From: Delphinapterus leucas | Lineage: Eukaryota > Chordata > Mammalia > Artiodactyla > Monodontidae | NCBI RefSeq assembly: GCF_002288925.2 | Contig: NW_022098022.1 | Span: 2,295,336-2,359,335, forward strand | Direction: 5' to 3' | Length of the DNA: 64,000 nucleotides | Shown: positions 36,796 through 48,959 of the stretch, in pieces | Numbering within the stretch: position 1 is the first letter of the stretch | Layout of the letters: each line of letters starts with the position of its first letter | Made by a program: the position numbers and the translations under genes | The notes under the pieces: generated by a model | Seen by the model: only the letters and a program-made list of their open reading frames with translations | What the model was told of the DNA's origin: nothing | The model's database searches: none

Positions 36796-37150
36796 AAGAC
36801 CTTGGGTAAGACTTCTCTGGTGGCACAGTGGTTAAGATTCCGCCTGCCAATGCCGGGAACACGGGTTCGAGCCCTGGTCCGTGAAGATCCCACATGCCCC
36901 GCAGAGCAACTAAGCCCGTGCACCACAACTACTGAGCCTGCGCTCTAGGGCCCGTGAGCTACGACTACTGAGCCCGCAAGCCACAACTACTGAAGCCCAT
37001 GTGCACCTAGAGCCCATGCTCCGCAACAAAAGAAGCCACCGCACCGCAACAAAGAGTAGCCCCCGCTCGCTGCAACTAGAGAAAAGCCCACGCGCAGCAA
37101 CGAAGGCCCAATGCAGCAAAAGAAAGAAAAAAAAAAAAAAAGATCTTGGG
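36796..37150 (+). mobile_element. Long-form CHR SINE inserted in MER20 (copy 1)
   Basis: The body at about 36807-37139 has a tRNA-like head 'gacttctctggtggcacagt', a B-box-like 'acacgggttcgagccctggt', then the long body with repeated 'caactactgagcc' motifs and 'ctccgcaacaaaagaagcca', ending in 15 As. An 11-bp duplication with one mismatch (36796-36806 'aagaccttggg', 37140-37150 'aagatcttggg') flanks it. This form is older and shared more widely among cetartiodactyls than the short CHR form. Frames on its minus strand are artefacts. Confidence 0.92.
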
Positions 37151-37226
37151 GTATTTGCTAGAGGTATGTATGTTCTATAAAAGCTTCTCAGCTGACTCTC
37201 CTGTACAGCCAGGATTGAGAACCATG
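37151..37226 (+). mobile_element. MER20 DNA transposon, right part (copy 1)
   Basis: Resumes MER20 after the SINE, ending with the terminal-inverted-repeat-like 'ggattgagaaccatg', which pairs with the left-end 'tggcttccaacct' region. Confidence 0.8.
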
Positions 37227-38860
37227 TTTGAAGGGCATCTGTCCTTATAGGTGAGAAATAACCGTGGGCATAAATTGCAAGCACATGACTTCCTTTGGAC
37301 CTCGTATCTACTGTTTCGAGCAAACTTCAAAGAATTCTTTAAAATTAACATGAACGTAATTTTGTCTTGCTTTAAATATTGTTTGATACATCTATGCTTT
37401 ATTACTGGAGTTTGTATTGCCATACATTTATGAGTTTTGTAATGGAATTTGGGTAACCTATGTAACTATGAATTTGTGTAACTAAAAATACGTTCTTTTT
37501 TAATTTCTGCTTGAGAATGGAAGGATTCTTTTTCTTCCATGATGTGAGATTAAGTGGAAGAAATCTTGCTGTTGCCTTGGATACAAACCTGGGGTAATTA
37601 TTAGGAGCCTGGACCATCTAAATTTCTTTCCCACTCAAGTTTTACATTGATCTTATTATAGATGCATTGTTATCAGCCTTCTTGGAAAATCTGAATAACC
37701 CGGAGTCTGCAAACACTGAACAACAGGACTTCCCAGGAAAGAAAATTTGCTCTTGTGCTGTAGGGTTCATGCCATCAGCAAATACCACTGCAAAATTTGT
37801 TTTCAGCATCCTTTCACTTAGCAGGGCATCTGCAAACACGTAAGGAGATTATGAGAATAATACACTGACTGCCCACTACATTTCACTCAGCGCGGCATGC
37901 AATGTTCTTACCCTCCATGCCGCTCTAATTCAGTGATTCTCAAGGTGGGCAATCCATCAGAGTCTCAGGAAGGGGCTCGGAGGCACATGTAGCAATGTGT
38001 AAACAAAGCAGTATTTTCCCCCACTACTTTCATTTGGTTTAGTCACAATATTTAACTTATTTTTTAAATTTACAACCAATATTACAGGAGGGTCTAATAT
38101 TGTACTTAAAGGATCAGGGAATAAAATTGAAGATTACTGTTATAAATTAAATATGTTTACAATTGGCTGCCGTAAGTAGATTCACCCAGTTTTCTTTTAG
38201 CCTCTTAGCTATACATTCAAAATTTATTAATATTATAAGCTGTATGAAGTCCCATGTATTCAACTCAATAGTTTCAGGGGATTTCTGCAACTGCGGAGTG
38301 AACCCCATGTCTTAAATACAAAGTGAATGCTAAGAACCTATTCTAGGTGGCCTTGGCCTGGGATTATTTAGGTTTGCCAGGGGATGGAAGGATGATGGAA
38401 AGGGCATCATACTTTCTTTCTTAGCCTTCGCTGTGGCAAAAGGCAGATGGCATTTACAGGACTCGCTGTTATAAGGAAACGCGTGAAGCAGACTGTTATT
38501 TTCATCTAGCTGAAGTTAAATGATCCAAAGAGTGAGCAAACCCATGGCTCTGGCAGGATTAGAATCCTATGTTACCTGGCTGAGTAGCTGGGCCGGCCCT
38601 GAGTGTTCCTCCTTCAATGGCTTTTCAACTCGGAGCACACATCTGGGAGATGCAGCATTAATACCCAGCCTTTATTTATAAACCATTTTTATATTTTAAA
38701 TAGTTACGCTGCATGGCTTACAATGCTGTATAATTTCCTATTCTGAACCTTTCTGTAGGACCACTGACCATAATTAAAGAAGCCCTTTGCACCTCTGATT
38801 CTCCCCTGCATATGAAACTGCCACCTCTCTTCTGCACCATGAGGAATTCTTGGTGCACAT
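37227..38860. other. Copy 1: unannotated non-coding DNA
   Basis: Mostly unrecognised. 'cagtgattctcaaggtgggc' at about 37932 looks like one end of a hAT-type element, but no full element is discernible. Confidence 0.5.
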
Positions 38861-38867
38861 CAAGCAT

Positions 38868-38999
38868 TCAGTCTGGTAAAGTGTGGTGTTGCCCAAATGT
38901 CCATGTGAGTTGCAATCACACGAGGGCTTTAAAATTTGCAGGTACTTGGGTCCTCTTCCTTGGCGAGATTCTGCTTCCCCAACTCAGTAGTGCTGGTTG
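38868..38999. mobile_element. MER5A-like hAT fragment (copy 1, tentative)
   Basis: 'gggctttaaaatttgcaggt' and 'ccaactcagtagtgctggtt' fall in the order and spacing of MER5A. Neither terminal repeat is intact. Confidence 0.45.
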
Positions 39000-39278
39000 G
39001 GGGAGAGTGAACAGAGAATGTGTTTTTGTTTTGTTTCTGCTTCTAGATCATTACAGTCGGTCCCAGTTTCCTACCCTGCTGACCACATTCAGAAGAACTG
39101 CAAGGAAGACACTGAACCGCGGGCCGCGAGGCTGTGGTCGAGGTTTCATTTCACCTCCGTGTCCCGTGTGCTGTGTCAACGCCTCCTCAGTTGCCCTGTT
39201 TGTCACGTGGAATTAAAGTGTTCACTCATCTGAAGCAGTGCGCTGGGTCAGCTGACCCTGGAGAAGATTCTCCTAATT
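39000..39278. other. Copy 1: GC- and CpG-richer patch, no gene assigned
   Basis: It contains 'ctgaaccgcgggccgcgagg' and several more CpGs, and is preceded by a pyrimidine tract plus AG ('gttttgtttctgcttctag'). The 134-codon frame at 38812-39216 crosses it but begins in a transposon-like segment. I do not call an exon. Confidence 0.4.
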
Positions 39279-39498
39279 CAGGGTTTCTCGCCCTGGGCAC
39301 CACTGATACTTTGGGGAGAATAATTCTTTGTCGTGAGGGGTCATCTTCGGAATGTGGGATCTGTAGCAGCGTCCATGTCCTCTACCCACCCAAATCTAGT
39401 CCCACCCTTCGAAGTCATGATAACCTAAACTGTTCCTAGACACCGAATGTCTCCAGGGAGGCAAAATTGTACCCCACCTCCAAGTGAAAACCACTATG
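39279..39498. mobile_element. hAT-type non-autonomous DNA transposon (copy 1)
   Basis: Ends 'cagggtttctcgccctgg' and 'gtgaaaaccactatg' are diverged terminal inverted repeats. Inside are 'gcaccactgatactttgggg', 'agaataattctttgtcgtga' and 'gaatgtctccagggaggcaa'. It is a recognisable mammalian hAT-type repeat whose subfamily I do not name. Confidence 0.75.
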
Positions 39499-39989
39499 CT
39501 AATTCAAGTTTTGATATTTTACTAGTCCAGTTTATTACTCGAAGAATGCCATATGAATACATGTTTTCAATTTCATAATCAAATTATATTCCTAATATTG
39601 CAGACAATGACTGCCGTTATGCCATGAGTTTCAGACTGGCATGTGTTTCCTAATCACAGAGGGAGCTTCGTTCCTATACTGCTCTGTGAATAGATCACTA
39701 ACCATTATTTCTCCCCTTCTTTGGTTTGCAATGAGCCACTTATGACAATTTCCATTTTGCCAGTTTTACCTGTCTTATCAATGCCACGTTATGTAGCCAG
39801 ACACTTTGAATGACCCAGATACAGCTAAAAGAATAAGGCAAGATTAGATTACACATCACTCCTCTTGGTAGGGAACCTGAGTGATATCATACTAGTTATG
39901 AAAGTTTTTCCTTTTCTGAATCTGAGAATAATAATGACATTGGATGGTTATAGTTCTAGAGCCCTTCAAATAGAGATATCCTTACTGTA

Positions 39990-40135
39990 TACGTTAAGAG
40001 CCAGAGGCCCAGGTAATTTAAAGGCTTGTCAATGACTCTCATGACAACTTAGTGTTAGAACCCAGATGAACCACTGCCAAACTCTGACTCAGTCCACTTT
40101 TCATTTTATTGCAGTTTGCCACCTTCCCTAATGCT
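39990..40135 (-). mobile_element. MIR SINE fragment (copy 1)
   Basis: 'agccagaggcccaggtaatt', 'gttagaacccagatgaacca' and 'ctctgactcagtccactttt' follow the reverse complement of MIR. Confidence 0.65.
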
Positions 40136-40824
40136 GTGAAACCATATATATTACTATAGTGATTGCTAAAAAAGAAGAAAAATAAGAAAACTCTGACAGC
40201 AAATCCCAAATCTGCAGTACTTGTTACTTATGCTAGGCAGGTAAGACATTTTCCCATGATGTTTGTATCTGTCTCTATTGGAACGTATACACAAAAATTA
40301 GCCTTGTGAATGGCTATTTATAGAAAGAATGTCGCTTATAAGCCCAATATACATTCAGGTGGTTTAGCCAGATGGTAAAATACTTCTAACTCCTGTTCAA
40401 TCTCTTATTAATAGTGTTCAGATTGAATTTTATATTGCTTTTCTGATAAAGGCAAATAGTAATGAAATCATCATGAAAATTGTCATTTTTCCAAAAAGAC
40501 TTCACACTTTGGGATTTTTACAAGGGTCTTGCCATTTCCCTCCACGTGCATCTTAAATGCATAGCCAACCTTCAAAGTTATTATCCATGTATTAATTAAC
40601 AGGAGGCCTCTTCATTTTGCATCCTTCTACCCTCTGTTGCCTGTCTTGGAATAATTTCACTACACCTAAGCACATTTATTAGAGCCGATACAGGGGGAGA
40701 GAGAAAGAAAATTCAGTAAAGTTCATTTTTCTATTCCAAAGCAGGTCCTACAAGATCTCACGGGATTTACGCTGCTTTGCGCCCCATCTGTGATTGCTGG
40801 GCCTCAGTCCCTTGACTTTAAGTT
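40136..40824. other. Copy 1: unannotated non-coding DNA
   Basis: Nothing is recognised here. Confidence 0.5.
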
Positions 40825-40970
40825 GTTAGTTTCAGCAAGTTTCTGCTACATAGCTTCTCATGTAGGTTAGTTTCAGCAAGTTTCTGCCAGTTAAGTTAGT
40901 TTCAGCAAGTTTCTGCTACATAGCTTCTCATGTAGGTTAGTTTCAGCAAGTTTCTGCTACATAGCTTCTC
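40825..40970 (+). repeat. Four-unit minisatellite ending at the duplication junction (copy 1)
   Basis: Units start with 'gttagtttcagcaagtttct' at 40825, 40866, 40895 and 40936. Unit lengths are 41, 29, 41 and 35 bp, so the array is a 70-bp pair (41+29) followed by another 41 and a cut unit. Unit 2 ends with a divergent 'gccagttaa'. The last base of unit 4 is the last base of the duplicated block. Confidence 0.95.
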
Positions 40971-42498
40971 CCTATACTATCTCTATTTTGTTATTAAGGG
41001 ATTTTATAACAATATTTTTCTTAGACTTATCTACAACTATATACATACTCACATTTTTATAAACTAAAGCAGTTTTATAATTAGCCACCCCCAACACAGT
41101 CCCAAAGAGTGGCCCTATATTTCTTCTCATATTAGTGTTAAAGGCTATATTTGATTTAAAATTTCCAATCTATGTAATTACCACTTTACTGACATATCTT
41201 CAACTAATTTTTCAAAAGCTCAATCATGGAAGGCAATATTACACAATGGTAAGCTTTAATTATTCTCTTACATTAGATAATACTAGTTTTCAAATAGAAA
41301 GTCAACATATTCCAAAATAAACAAATGCGAAATATACTGGAATTTTCTGTTCTATTGCTAGAAATTCTTAATTATCAGGCTAGGCTGTGCTTTTGACATT
41401 TCTTCCCTGGACTTGCTAAACCACACTTCAAGGCTGCAATAACTAGATTAAAGTAATAACACACCAAATGTAGCACCAGGCTGTAGTTTTAGCTGACACA
41501 AATCACGTTTCACTGGACACACTATAGTCTGTAACACAAGATGACTTTGCTGGAAAAGCTAGTGTTTGCCAAGCTGGGGTTACATTTACATACTGTCATC
41601 AATGTGCAGCTAGGTACCACGAGTTTTTGTGAGTTGGTAATAAAATAGGGCTGATGTAGTTAAGATATCTTAATTATATTTCTAAATCACATCAGCTTTA
41701 ACCAGTATACCATATGATTAAATGCCATCCAATCTTGTCTCCTATAGGTACCTGAGAATTTCTGGCTGCTGGTTAACTTAGGTTCATTTATACATTTAAA
41801 ACAGTACATTTGTCTTCGGTTGGGAAAAAATCAAACCGGTAGTTTAAATGCAAAAATAAACACCTTGCATATTTGGCTGGGTTATAATAGGTTGTAACAA
41901 AATCTACTCACATCATAAAAATGTCTGTACTAAAGGGATAGAAAATGTATTTTACATAAAATTTTGGTGTTTGATTTTTACTGATCTGCTTTTCGAAATG
42001 TCTCTTTACAAATATTTTAACAAACAAGTCTGAATCATTGATTGCCTATCTACACGTCTTTTGGAAAACCAATTTTAAAAGTCAGGTATGAGGGGTTTAT
42101 GATTTAGTTGGTAATGTTGAGTCCAGGAAGAAATATAAAATAAAATATGCTTTGAGGGGTGTCAAATCCTATGAGAGATATTACTATAGGTATTTCTACT
42201 TTATGTAACTTAAACATTTATTTCCCTTACTTATTACAAAGAAGGAAACATAGGTGATTAACAAATTATAATTAAGGGAAACATACTGCTGATAATACAA
42301 TAGTCATACTGCCTGTATTACATATCAAATACTGCCTGATTTTTTTCTAAAGAAAATAGTTAACTCTGTACAACTATAAAGGAAAACAGTTTTGTCAGAA
42401 TATCCCCGTTACATTTTCCCCTCCTCCCATCCCTGAAGTTACATGCCCTTTAAAATATAGAACTATATTCGACTTTAAAGCACATTTTGCAGATAAAA

Positions 42499-42624
42499 CA
42501 GGGGCTTCCCTGGTGGCGCAGTGGTTGAGAGTCCGCCTGCCCATGCAGGGGACACGGGCTCGTGCCCCGGTCCGGGAAGATCCCACTTGCCGCGGAGCGG
42601 CTGGGCCCGTGCGCCATAGCCGAA
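42499..42624 (+). mobile_element. 3'-truncated CHR SINE (copy 2)
   Basis: Duplicate of the truncated SINE body at about 33037-33162, with the same 22-bp target-site duplication around it. It carries two of the five base differences between copies (42551 and 42612). At 42551 copy 2 has the family-typical G. Confidence 0.95.
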
Positions 42625-43666
42625 AAAGCACATTTTGCAGATAAAATACTGAAATATATTGGAATGTGTGTAGTGAAACAGTATTACCAATAATGTACTA
42701 TACCATATTTTATTTCTCTTCCTCGAGTAACTTTGATACACAAAAACAAACTGTTGGTGTTTTCGAGGTAGCATAATATCTATGAAAAGAAACATACATT
42801 TATACAAAAATAACAATGAAAATACATGTATACAAAGGTATTAGTTTGATAGTCATATTGTCCCTAAGACTTTTTATAGGACTAGAATAGTGATGTAATT
42901 TCTTTGTCTTAGGAGGCCATATGAGATTTCTCAGGAGGAGCTATAACTTAACAGGCCAATGGTCCATATGTTTGGGGCTTCGCTTTCAGCATTTATTTAC
43001 ATCTTCTTAATCCTTGGAGTCATGCATACTAACTAGGTTTAAATTATTTTTAAATGAGCACTGGTATAGGCAGTGATAATTATTTATGAAGTATTACTGA
43101 AGAACACTAGAAGCTACTTCACAAAATGAAACAGCTATCCTTTAAATTGTTCTTAGAACAGGCAACAATGTAGGTGATTAACAGATGTAACTCTTAATGG
43201 AATTCTGTTTTATGAAAACAATTTCAACTAAAAAATAAATATGAAGTATTTAAATCTAGAGCAGGTTTTCTTGAGTTCTAGTCTATTTGTTTCCAAAGTT
43301 ATGCGGGCCTGGGCAAATTCTAACACATGGTGCTAATAAAAAAACCACACACGTAGCAATGCTGTCTGGTCAGAATGTTGCCTACCTGGAAAAACAGTCT
43401 AAAACCTAGCTAGGGATTAATCATCTCCTTTTGAGGCTGGAAGAAAGTTAGGCTGTATTTCATGGAGAAATAAAATGGGCCAGTTTTTCAATTCTGCTCT
43501 TAAGTGGAATAAGAAAGGTTTTACTTAAGAAAAGCCCCAATACTTATCTCAAGGAGAATAAATCAGTGGAGCAAAATCTTTTGTTACCATTTAGACCCAG
43601 AAAAGGAATTAGGGAAGTTGGAGCCAGGGTACATGTCTTCAGGGTATTTGGCCATCTCTGATGTAT

Positions 43667-43784
43667 TCATGATGTGTGTGTATGCATGAAGTATGTATGT
43701 ATGTCTGATGTAAGCTGCACACATGCGATGTGTATGTGCATGTATGTGTGATAAATGCATGCATGTCTGGTGTGCATGCAGCAT
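43667..43784 (+). repeat. Degenerate TG/TATG/CATG simple repeat (copy 2)
   Basis: Same tract as 34205-34322. No difference was seen. Confidence 0.85.
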
Positions 43785-45503
43785 GAATGTTATGGTTAAT
43801 ACGATTTCGGTCTTATTTTTCTTTGAGGACCGGAGTTTCCTTGGGTTTGCCTTCTCTCTGCAATTCTGCAAGATGAAGACCCTACATGATATACAATGTA
43901 CAAAATAATCTTAAGTTGTTGCTGCAGTTCTTAGAGCAAAGAGGTACCAACTTTGAGACAAATGTTTCACTTAAGATGGCCTGTTTTCATGTTATTAGGT
44001 TCTATGTTGCTTCCAGCATGTTTCACTCTCCTTAATTCACTTTTCCAGAGCCCAGTTAAAATAAAATGACTTGTCTTTGCCTCTCTGACATCAATTTTTC
44101 CTCATCCACCCCACCTCATCTTGTATTGCTTTTTTTGTCTTTCCTTCCTTCCTATCTTCCTAAAAATTGTCCACTTACCTCATGAAATATTTCTCCTTTC
44201 CTAAGAACATTTCTAATTTTAGGTGCTACCTAAGACACATCCATTACATTTGTTAACATTTGGAAGCCTGTGACAGTAATAAAAAGGTAAATAAGAAAAC
44301 CATGGCAAAACGTCATGTTCTCTAATTATTCACCGTCAACATCATTTGCTAATGTATGAAAAATGTGACCGAACATTTCAATGTATAATATTCTCTTTAG
44401 TAAATCACATTGAGCCCACTGAAATAACTTGCAGATATACTGCTATACTTTTAGAAAAGTTGTTTTCGTGTCAGTCTAAGTCATTAGTATACTGTGATTA
44501 CGCTTCCAGTCAGCAGGTATCAGATTTTACAAGTTTCTTGTTTACAAGTGATTTATTACTGAATTATAACTATGTTAGCAGTAAAATTGAATATTTACTT
44601 TTTCTTTTCCCCCCAAACTCTTTTTTTCTCCTAAAACCAGGATAGTGAAGAGTTTTAAATCATCAATGGCTGTAGATTTTAAGCAGTATTAAAAACTAAG
44701 AATTTTATGGCTATTAAAATGCTGTCTTTAGAATTACTCTTTGCTATGTGGACCCAGAACTAACAACTTAAAAGAAATAAAAAGTACAGTAATGGTATCC
44801 AAAAGAACTCAAAATAGTATTGTACCATAACCTCTCTAAATCACATTTCAAATTCTACCTAGCTGACTTATTTCAAAATATACTCAAATAATTTAAGTAT
44901 TTCAAAACAGATGTGCGATAATAACATTTTTAATGGTTTTAAAAATAATCACTTTTTAAAGAATCACCTACCCTTCTGCAGTCTGGAGGATTGTTTCTTT
45001 CCCATTTCCCTCTGTTAAACTAAATGTGATCTTGCCTAAAGGTGCAAGTATACTTATATGTGCAGGGGCTTCAATAATTCATATTTTTGACATCCAGACA
45101 TTATACGACCCACTGAATATCCTTAATTAGTTGAAGGAGGAGGCATCTGTATGGATTCACAAATTATTTTATACATGCTTTTAAATATTTTAAATTAGAG
45201 CTTCCAATTAAAATTGTACATGTCACATTGTCTCATTTAATTCCACTGTTCTTTAGGTGGCACAGCCTCAGCTGAACAAGCCTCATTGATGTGAGCTGAG
45301 CTCAATTAGTTTCTGATGTTCTGTCAAATTGCCTCATTACCTGTCATGCAAACACCACTGACACGTTTACAGTCGAGCACTTTGCATCCATACTATTCTC
45401 TTTAGACCAAAAATGATTATTCTCATTAGAGTAGTAAAAATAAGCAACCTACTAATAAACAGTAAACCAACAATGATGGGACTTCCATAAATCAAGTGTG
45501 TGC

Positions 45504-45541
45504 TCACACACGTGCACAGGTGCACACACACACTCACACAA
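45504..45541 (+). repeat. (CA)n microsatellite (copy 2)
   Basis: Same tract as 36042-36079, with the same length in both copies. That is notable because such runs mutate quickly. Confidence 0.9.
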
Positions 45542-46162
45542 GCTTTTTAAGTTATTTAACCTGTGGCTCCGCCATGAAATTCTTTGAGCCTTGTTGTGGC
45601 TGCTTTGTCCATTGGGTTTTCCTAATTTCTTCCAACGTACTGATGATCAGAGAAACTAGGAGTTTTCCATTCTGTATGTATCTGAATTTAAAATGTATTT
45701 CACCCTAGGATCATGAAACATACATGTGAAGCCCTGCACAGCAGGCTTAAAATGGCTTAAAATACACTTATGCCACATTCTAGAAGAGACAGAATAAACA
45801 CCTACTTCAAACAATCTTTATTTGTAAATCCTTCATTAATGCTGTTTAACCCTTATCAAAATATTGACCCACGGGTAAAGATTTATGTGGTTTTAACCCT
45901 TGAATCTGGAGTCACCTGAATGACTTTTCTTTCTCCCTTACCCTTTATTCCTTGCCTTTCGCATGTGGATAGAGGAGTACAGAAGGTTAGAATCTAATTA
46001 AAAGATAATGTTTTTCAAGTTTGGTCTGTACAGATGACACGTATTGAAGCAGAAACTCATTTTTTTTTTCCTGAATGGCTGGCAGAAGATCATTAATAGA
46101 GCAAAAATCCTGCATTCCATTAACAGTTTCATGACACTGAAAAATACTCCAAAGTTTCTGCC

Positions 46163-46257
46163 TGCTGGTGGCTTCCAACCTCAGCTGCACGTTATAATCC
46201 CCTAAAGAGTTTTTAAAAAATACCCATGCCCAGGCTCTACCACAGACCAATAAAGTC
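46163..46257 (+). mobile_element. MER20 left part (copy 2)
   Basis: Duplicate of 36701-36795. Confidence 0.85.
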
Positions 46258-46611
46258 AAGACCTTGGGTAAGACTTCTCTGGTGGCACAGTGGTTAAGAT
46301 TCCGCCTGCCAATGCCGGGAACACGGGTTCGAGCCCTGGTCCGTGAAGATCCCACATGCCCCGCAGAGCAACTAAGCCCGTGCACCACAACTACTGAGCC
46401 TGCGCTCTAGGGCCCGTGAGCTACGACTACTGAGCCCGCAAGCCACAACTACTGAAGCCCATGTGCACCTAGAGCCCATGCTCCGCAACAAAAGAAGCCA
46501 CCGCACCGCAACAAAGAGTAGCCCCCGCTCGCTGCAACTAGAGAAAAGCCCACGCGCAGCAACGAAGGCCCAATGCAGCAAAAGAAAGAAAAAAAAAAAA
46601 AAGATCTTGGG
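46258..46611 (+). mobile_element. Long-form CHR SINE inserted in MER20 (copy 2)
   Basis: Duplicate of 36796-37150, with one A fewer in its poly-A tail. That shift is why later coordinates are offset by 9461 rather than 9462. Confidence 0.92.
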
Positions 46612-46687
46612 GTATTTGCTAGAGGTATGTATGTTCTATAAAAGCTTCTCAGCTGACTCTCCTGTACAGCCAGGATTGAGAACCATG
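46612..46687 (+). mobile_element. MER20 right part (copy 2)
   Basis: Duplicate of 37151-37226. Confidence 0.8.
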
Positions 46688-48328
46688 TTTGAAGGGCATC
46701 TGTCCTTATAGGTGAGAAATAACCGTGGGCATAAATTGCAAGCACATGACTTCCTTTGGACCTCGTATCTACTGTTTCGAGCAAACTTCAAAGAATTCTT
46801 TAAAATTAACATGAACGTAATTTTGTCTTGCTTTAAATATTGTTTGATACATCTATGCTTTATTACTGGAGTTTGTATTGCCATACATTTATGAGTTTTG
46901 TAATGGAATTTGGGTAACCTATGTAACTATGAATTTGTGTAACTAAAAATACGTTCTTTTTTAATTTCTGCTTGAGAATGGAAGGATTCTTTTTCTTCCA
47001 TGATGTGAGATTAAGTGGAAGAAATCTTGCTGTTGCCTTGGATACAAACCTGGGGTAATTATTAGGAGCCTGGACCATCTAAATTTCTTTCCCACTCAAG
47101 TTTTACATTGATCTTATTATAGATGCATTGTTATCAGCCTTCTTGGAAAATCTGAATAACCCGGAGTCTGCAAACACTGAACAACAGGACTTCCCAGGAA
47201 AGAAAATTTGCTCTTGTGCTGTAGGGTTCATGCCATCAGCAAATACCACTGCAAAATTTGTTTTCAGCATCCTTTCACTTAGCAGGGCATCTGCAAACAC
47301 GTAAGGAGATTATGAGAATAATACACTGACTGCCCACTACATTTCACTCAGCGCGGCATGCAATGTTCTTACCCTCCATGCCGCTCTAATTCAGTGATTC
47401 TCAAGGTGGGCAATCCATCAGAGTCTCAGGAAGGGGCTCGGAGGCACATGTAGCAATGTGTAAACAAAGCAGTATTTTCCCCCACTACTTTCATTTGGTT
47501 TAGTCACAATATTTAACTTATTTTTTAAATTTACAACCAATATTACAGGAGGGTCTAATATTGTACTTAAAGGATCAGGGAATAAAATTGAAGATTACTG
47601 TTATAAATTAAATATGTTTACAGTTGGCTGCCGTAAGTAGATTCACCCAGTTTTCTTTTAGCCTCTTAGCTATACATTCAAAATTTATTAATATTATAAG
47701 CTGTATGAAGTCCCATGTATTCAACTCAATAGTTTCAGGGGATTTCTGCAACTGCGGAGTGAACCCCATGTCTTAAATACAAAGTGAATGCTAAGAACCT
47801 ATTCTAGGTGGCCTTGGCCTGGGATTATTTAGGTTTGCCAGGGGATGGAAGGATGATGGAAAGGGCATCATACTTTCTTTCTTAGCCTTCGCTGTGGCAA
47901 AAGGCAGATGGCATTTACAGGACTCGCTGTTATAAGGAAACGCGTGAAGCAGACTGTTATTTTCATCTAGCTGAAGTTAAATGATCCAAAGAGTGAGCAA
48001 ACCCATGGCTCTGGCAGGATTAGAATCCTATGTTACCTGGCTGAGTAGCTGGGCCGGCCCTGAGTGTTCCTCCTTCAATGGCTTTTCAACTCGGAGCACA
48101 CATCTGGGAGATGCAGCATTAATACCCAGCCTTTATTTATAAACCATTTTTATATTTTAAATAGTTACGCTGCATGGCTTACAATGCTGTATAATTTCCT
48201 ATTCTGAACCTTTCTGTAGGACCACTGACCATAATTAAAGAAGCCCTTTGCACCTCTGATTCTCCCCTGCATATGAAACTGCCACCTCTCTTCTGCACCA
48301 TGAGGAATTCTTGGTGCACATCAAGCAT

Positions 48329-48460
48329 TCAGTCTGGTAAAGTGTGGTGTTGCCCAAATGTCCATGTGAGTTGCAATCACACGAGGGCTTTAAAATTTGC
48401 AGGTACTTGGGTCCTCTTCCTTGGCGAGATTCTGCTTCCCCAACTCAGTAGTGCTGGTTG
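48329..48460. mobile_element. MER5A-like hAT fragment (copy 2, tentative)
   Basis: Duplicate of 38868-38999. Confidence 0.45.
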
Positions 48461-48739
48461 GGGGAGAGTGAACAGAGAATGTGTTTTTGTTTTGTTTCTG
48501 CTTCTAGATCATTACAGTCGGTCCCAGTTTCCTACCCTGCTGACCACATTCAGAAGAACTGCAAGGAAGACACTGAACCGCGGGCCGCGAGGCTGTGGTC
48601 GAGGTTTCATTTCACCTCCGTGTCCCGTGTGCTGTGTCAACGCCTCCTCAGTTGCCCTGTTTGTCACGTGGAATTAAAGTGTTCACTCATCTGAAGCAGT
48701 GCGCTGGGTCAGCTGACCCTGGAGAAGATTCTCCTAATT

Positions 48740-48959
48740 CAGGGTTTCTCGCCCTGGGCACCACTGATACTTTGGGGAGAATAATTCTTTGTCGTGAGGG
48801 GTCATCTTCGGAATGTGGGATCTGTAGCAGCGTCCATGTCCTCTACCCACCCAAATCTAGTCCCACCCTTCGAAGTCATGATAACCTAAACTGTTCCTAG
48901 ACACCGAATGTCTCCAGGGAGGCAAAATTGTACCCCACCTCCAAGTGAAAACCACTATG
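48740..48959. mobile_element. hAT-type non-autonomous DNA transposon (copy 2)
   Basis: Duplicate of 39279-39498. Confidence 0.75.

Larger units (their letters stand above)
31509..40970 (+). repeat. Tandem segmental duplication, copy 1 (about 9.46 kb)
   Basis: This 9462-bp block is repeated head to tail immediately to its right. It begins at 'cctatactatctctattttg' and ends in a minisatellite unit at 'acatagcttctc'. By reading, the two copies differ at 32755, 32838, 33089, 33150 and 38162, plus one base in an A-run near 37127-37141, i.e. about 99.9% identical. No gene is seen inside. It contains a truncated CHR SINE, a MER20 interrupted by a long CHR SINE, hAT-type and MIR fragments, and microsatellites. 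Either a very recent duplication or an assembly artefact would explain the near-identity. Confidence 0.97.

Noticed and set aside
36525..37323. Minus-strand protein genes of 133 and 137 codons (and their duplicates near 46-46.8 kb)
   Set aside because: The frames are translations of MER20 and a CHR SINE joined to unique DNA. The second frame is disrupted by the A-run change in copy 2.
38812..39216. 134-codon plus-strand protein gene
   Set aside because: It begins in a hAT-like fragment, has no recognised domain, and overlaps two other open frames in a GC-richer patch where long frames are expected by chance.
40825..40970. CRISPR array
   Set aside because: Units abut or differ by internal deletion with no unique spacers, and the genome is mammalian. 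It is a minisatellite.
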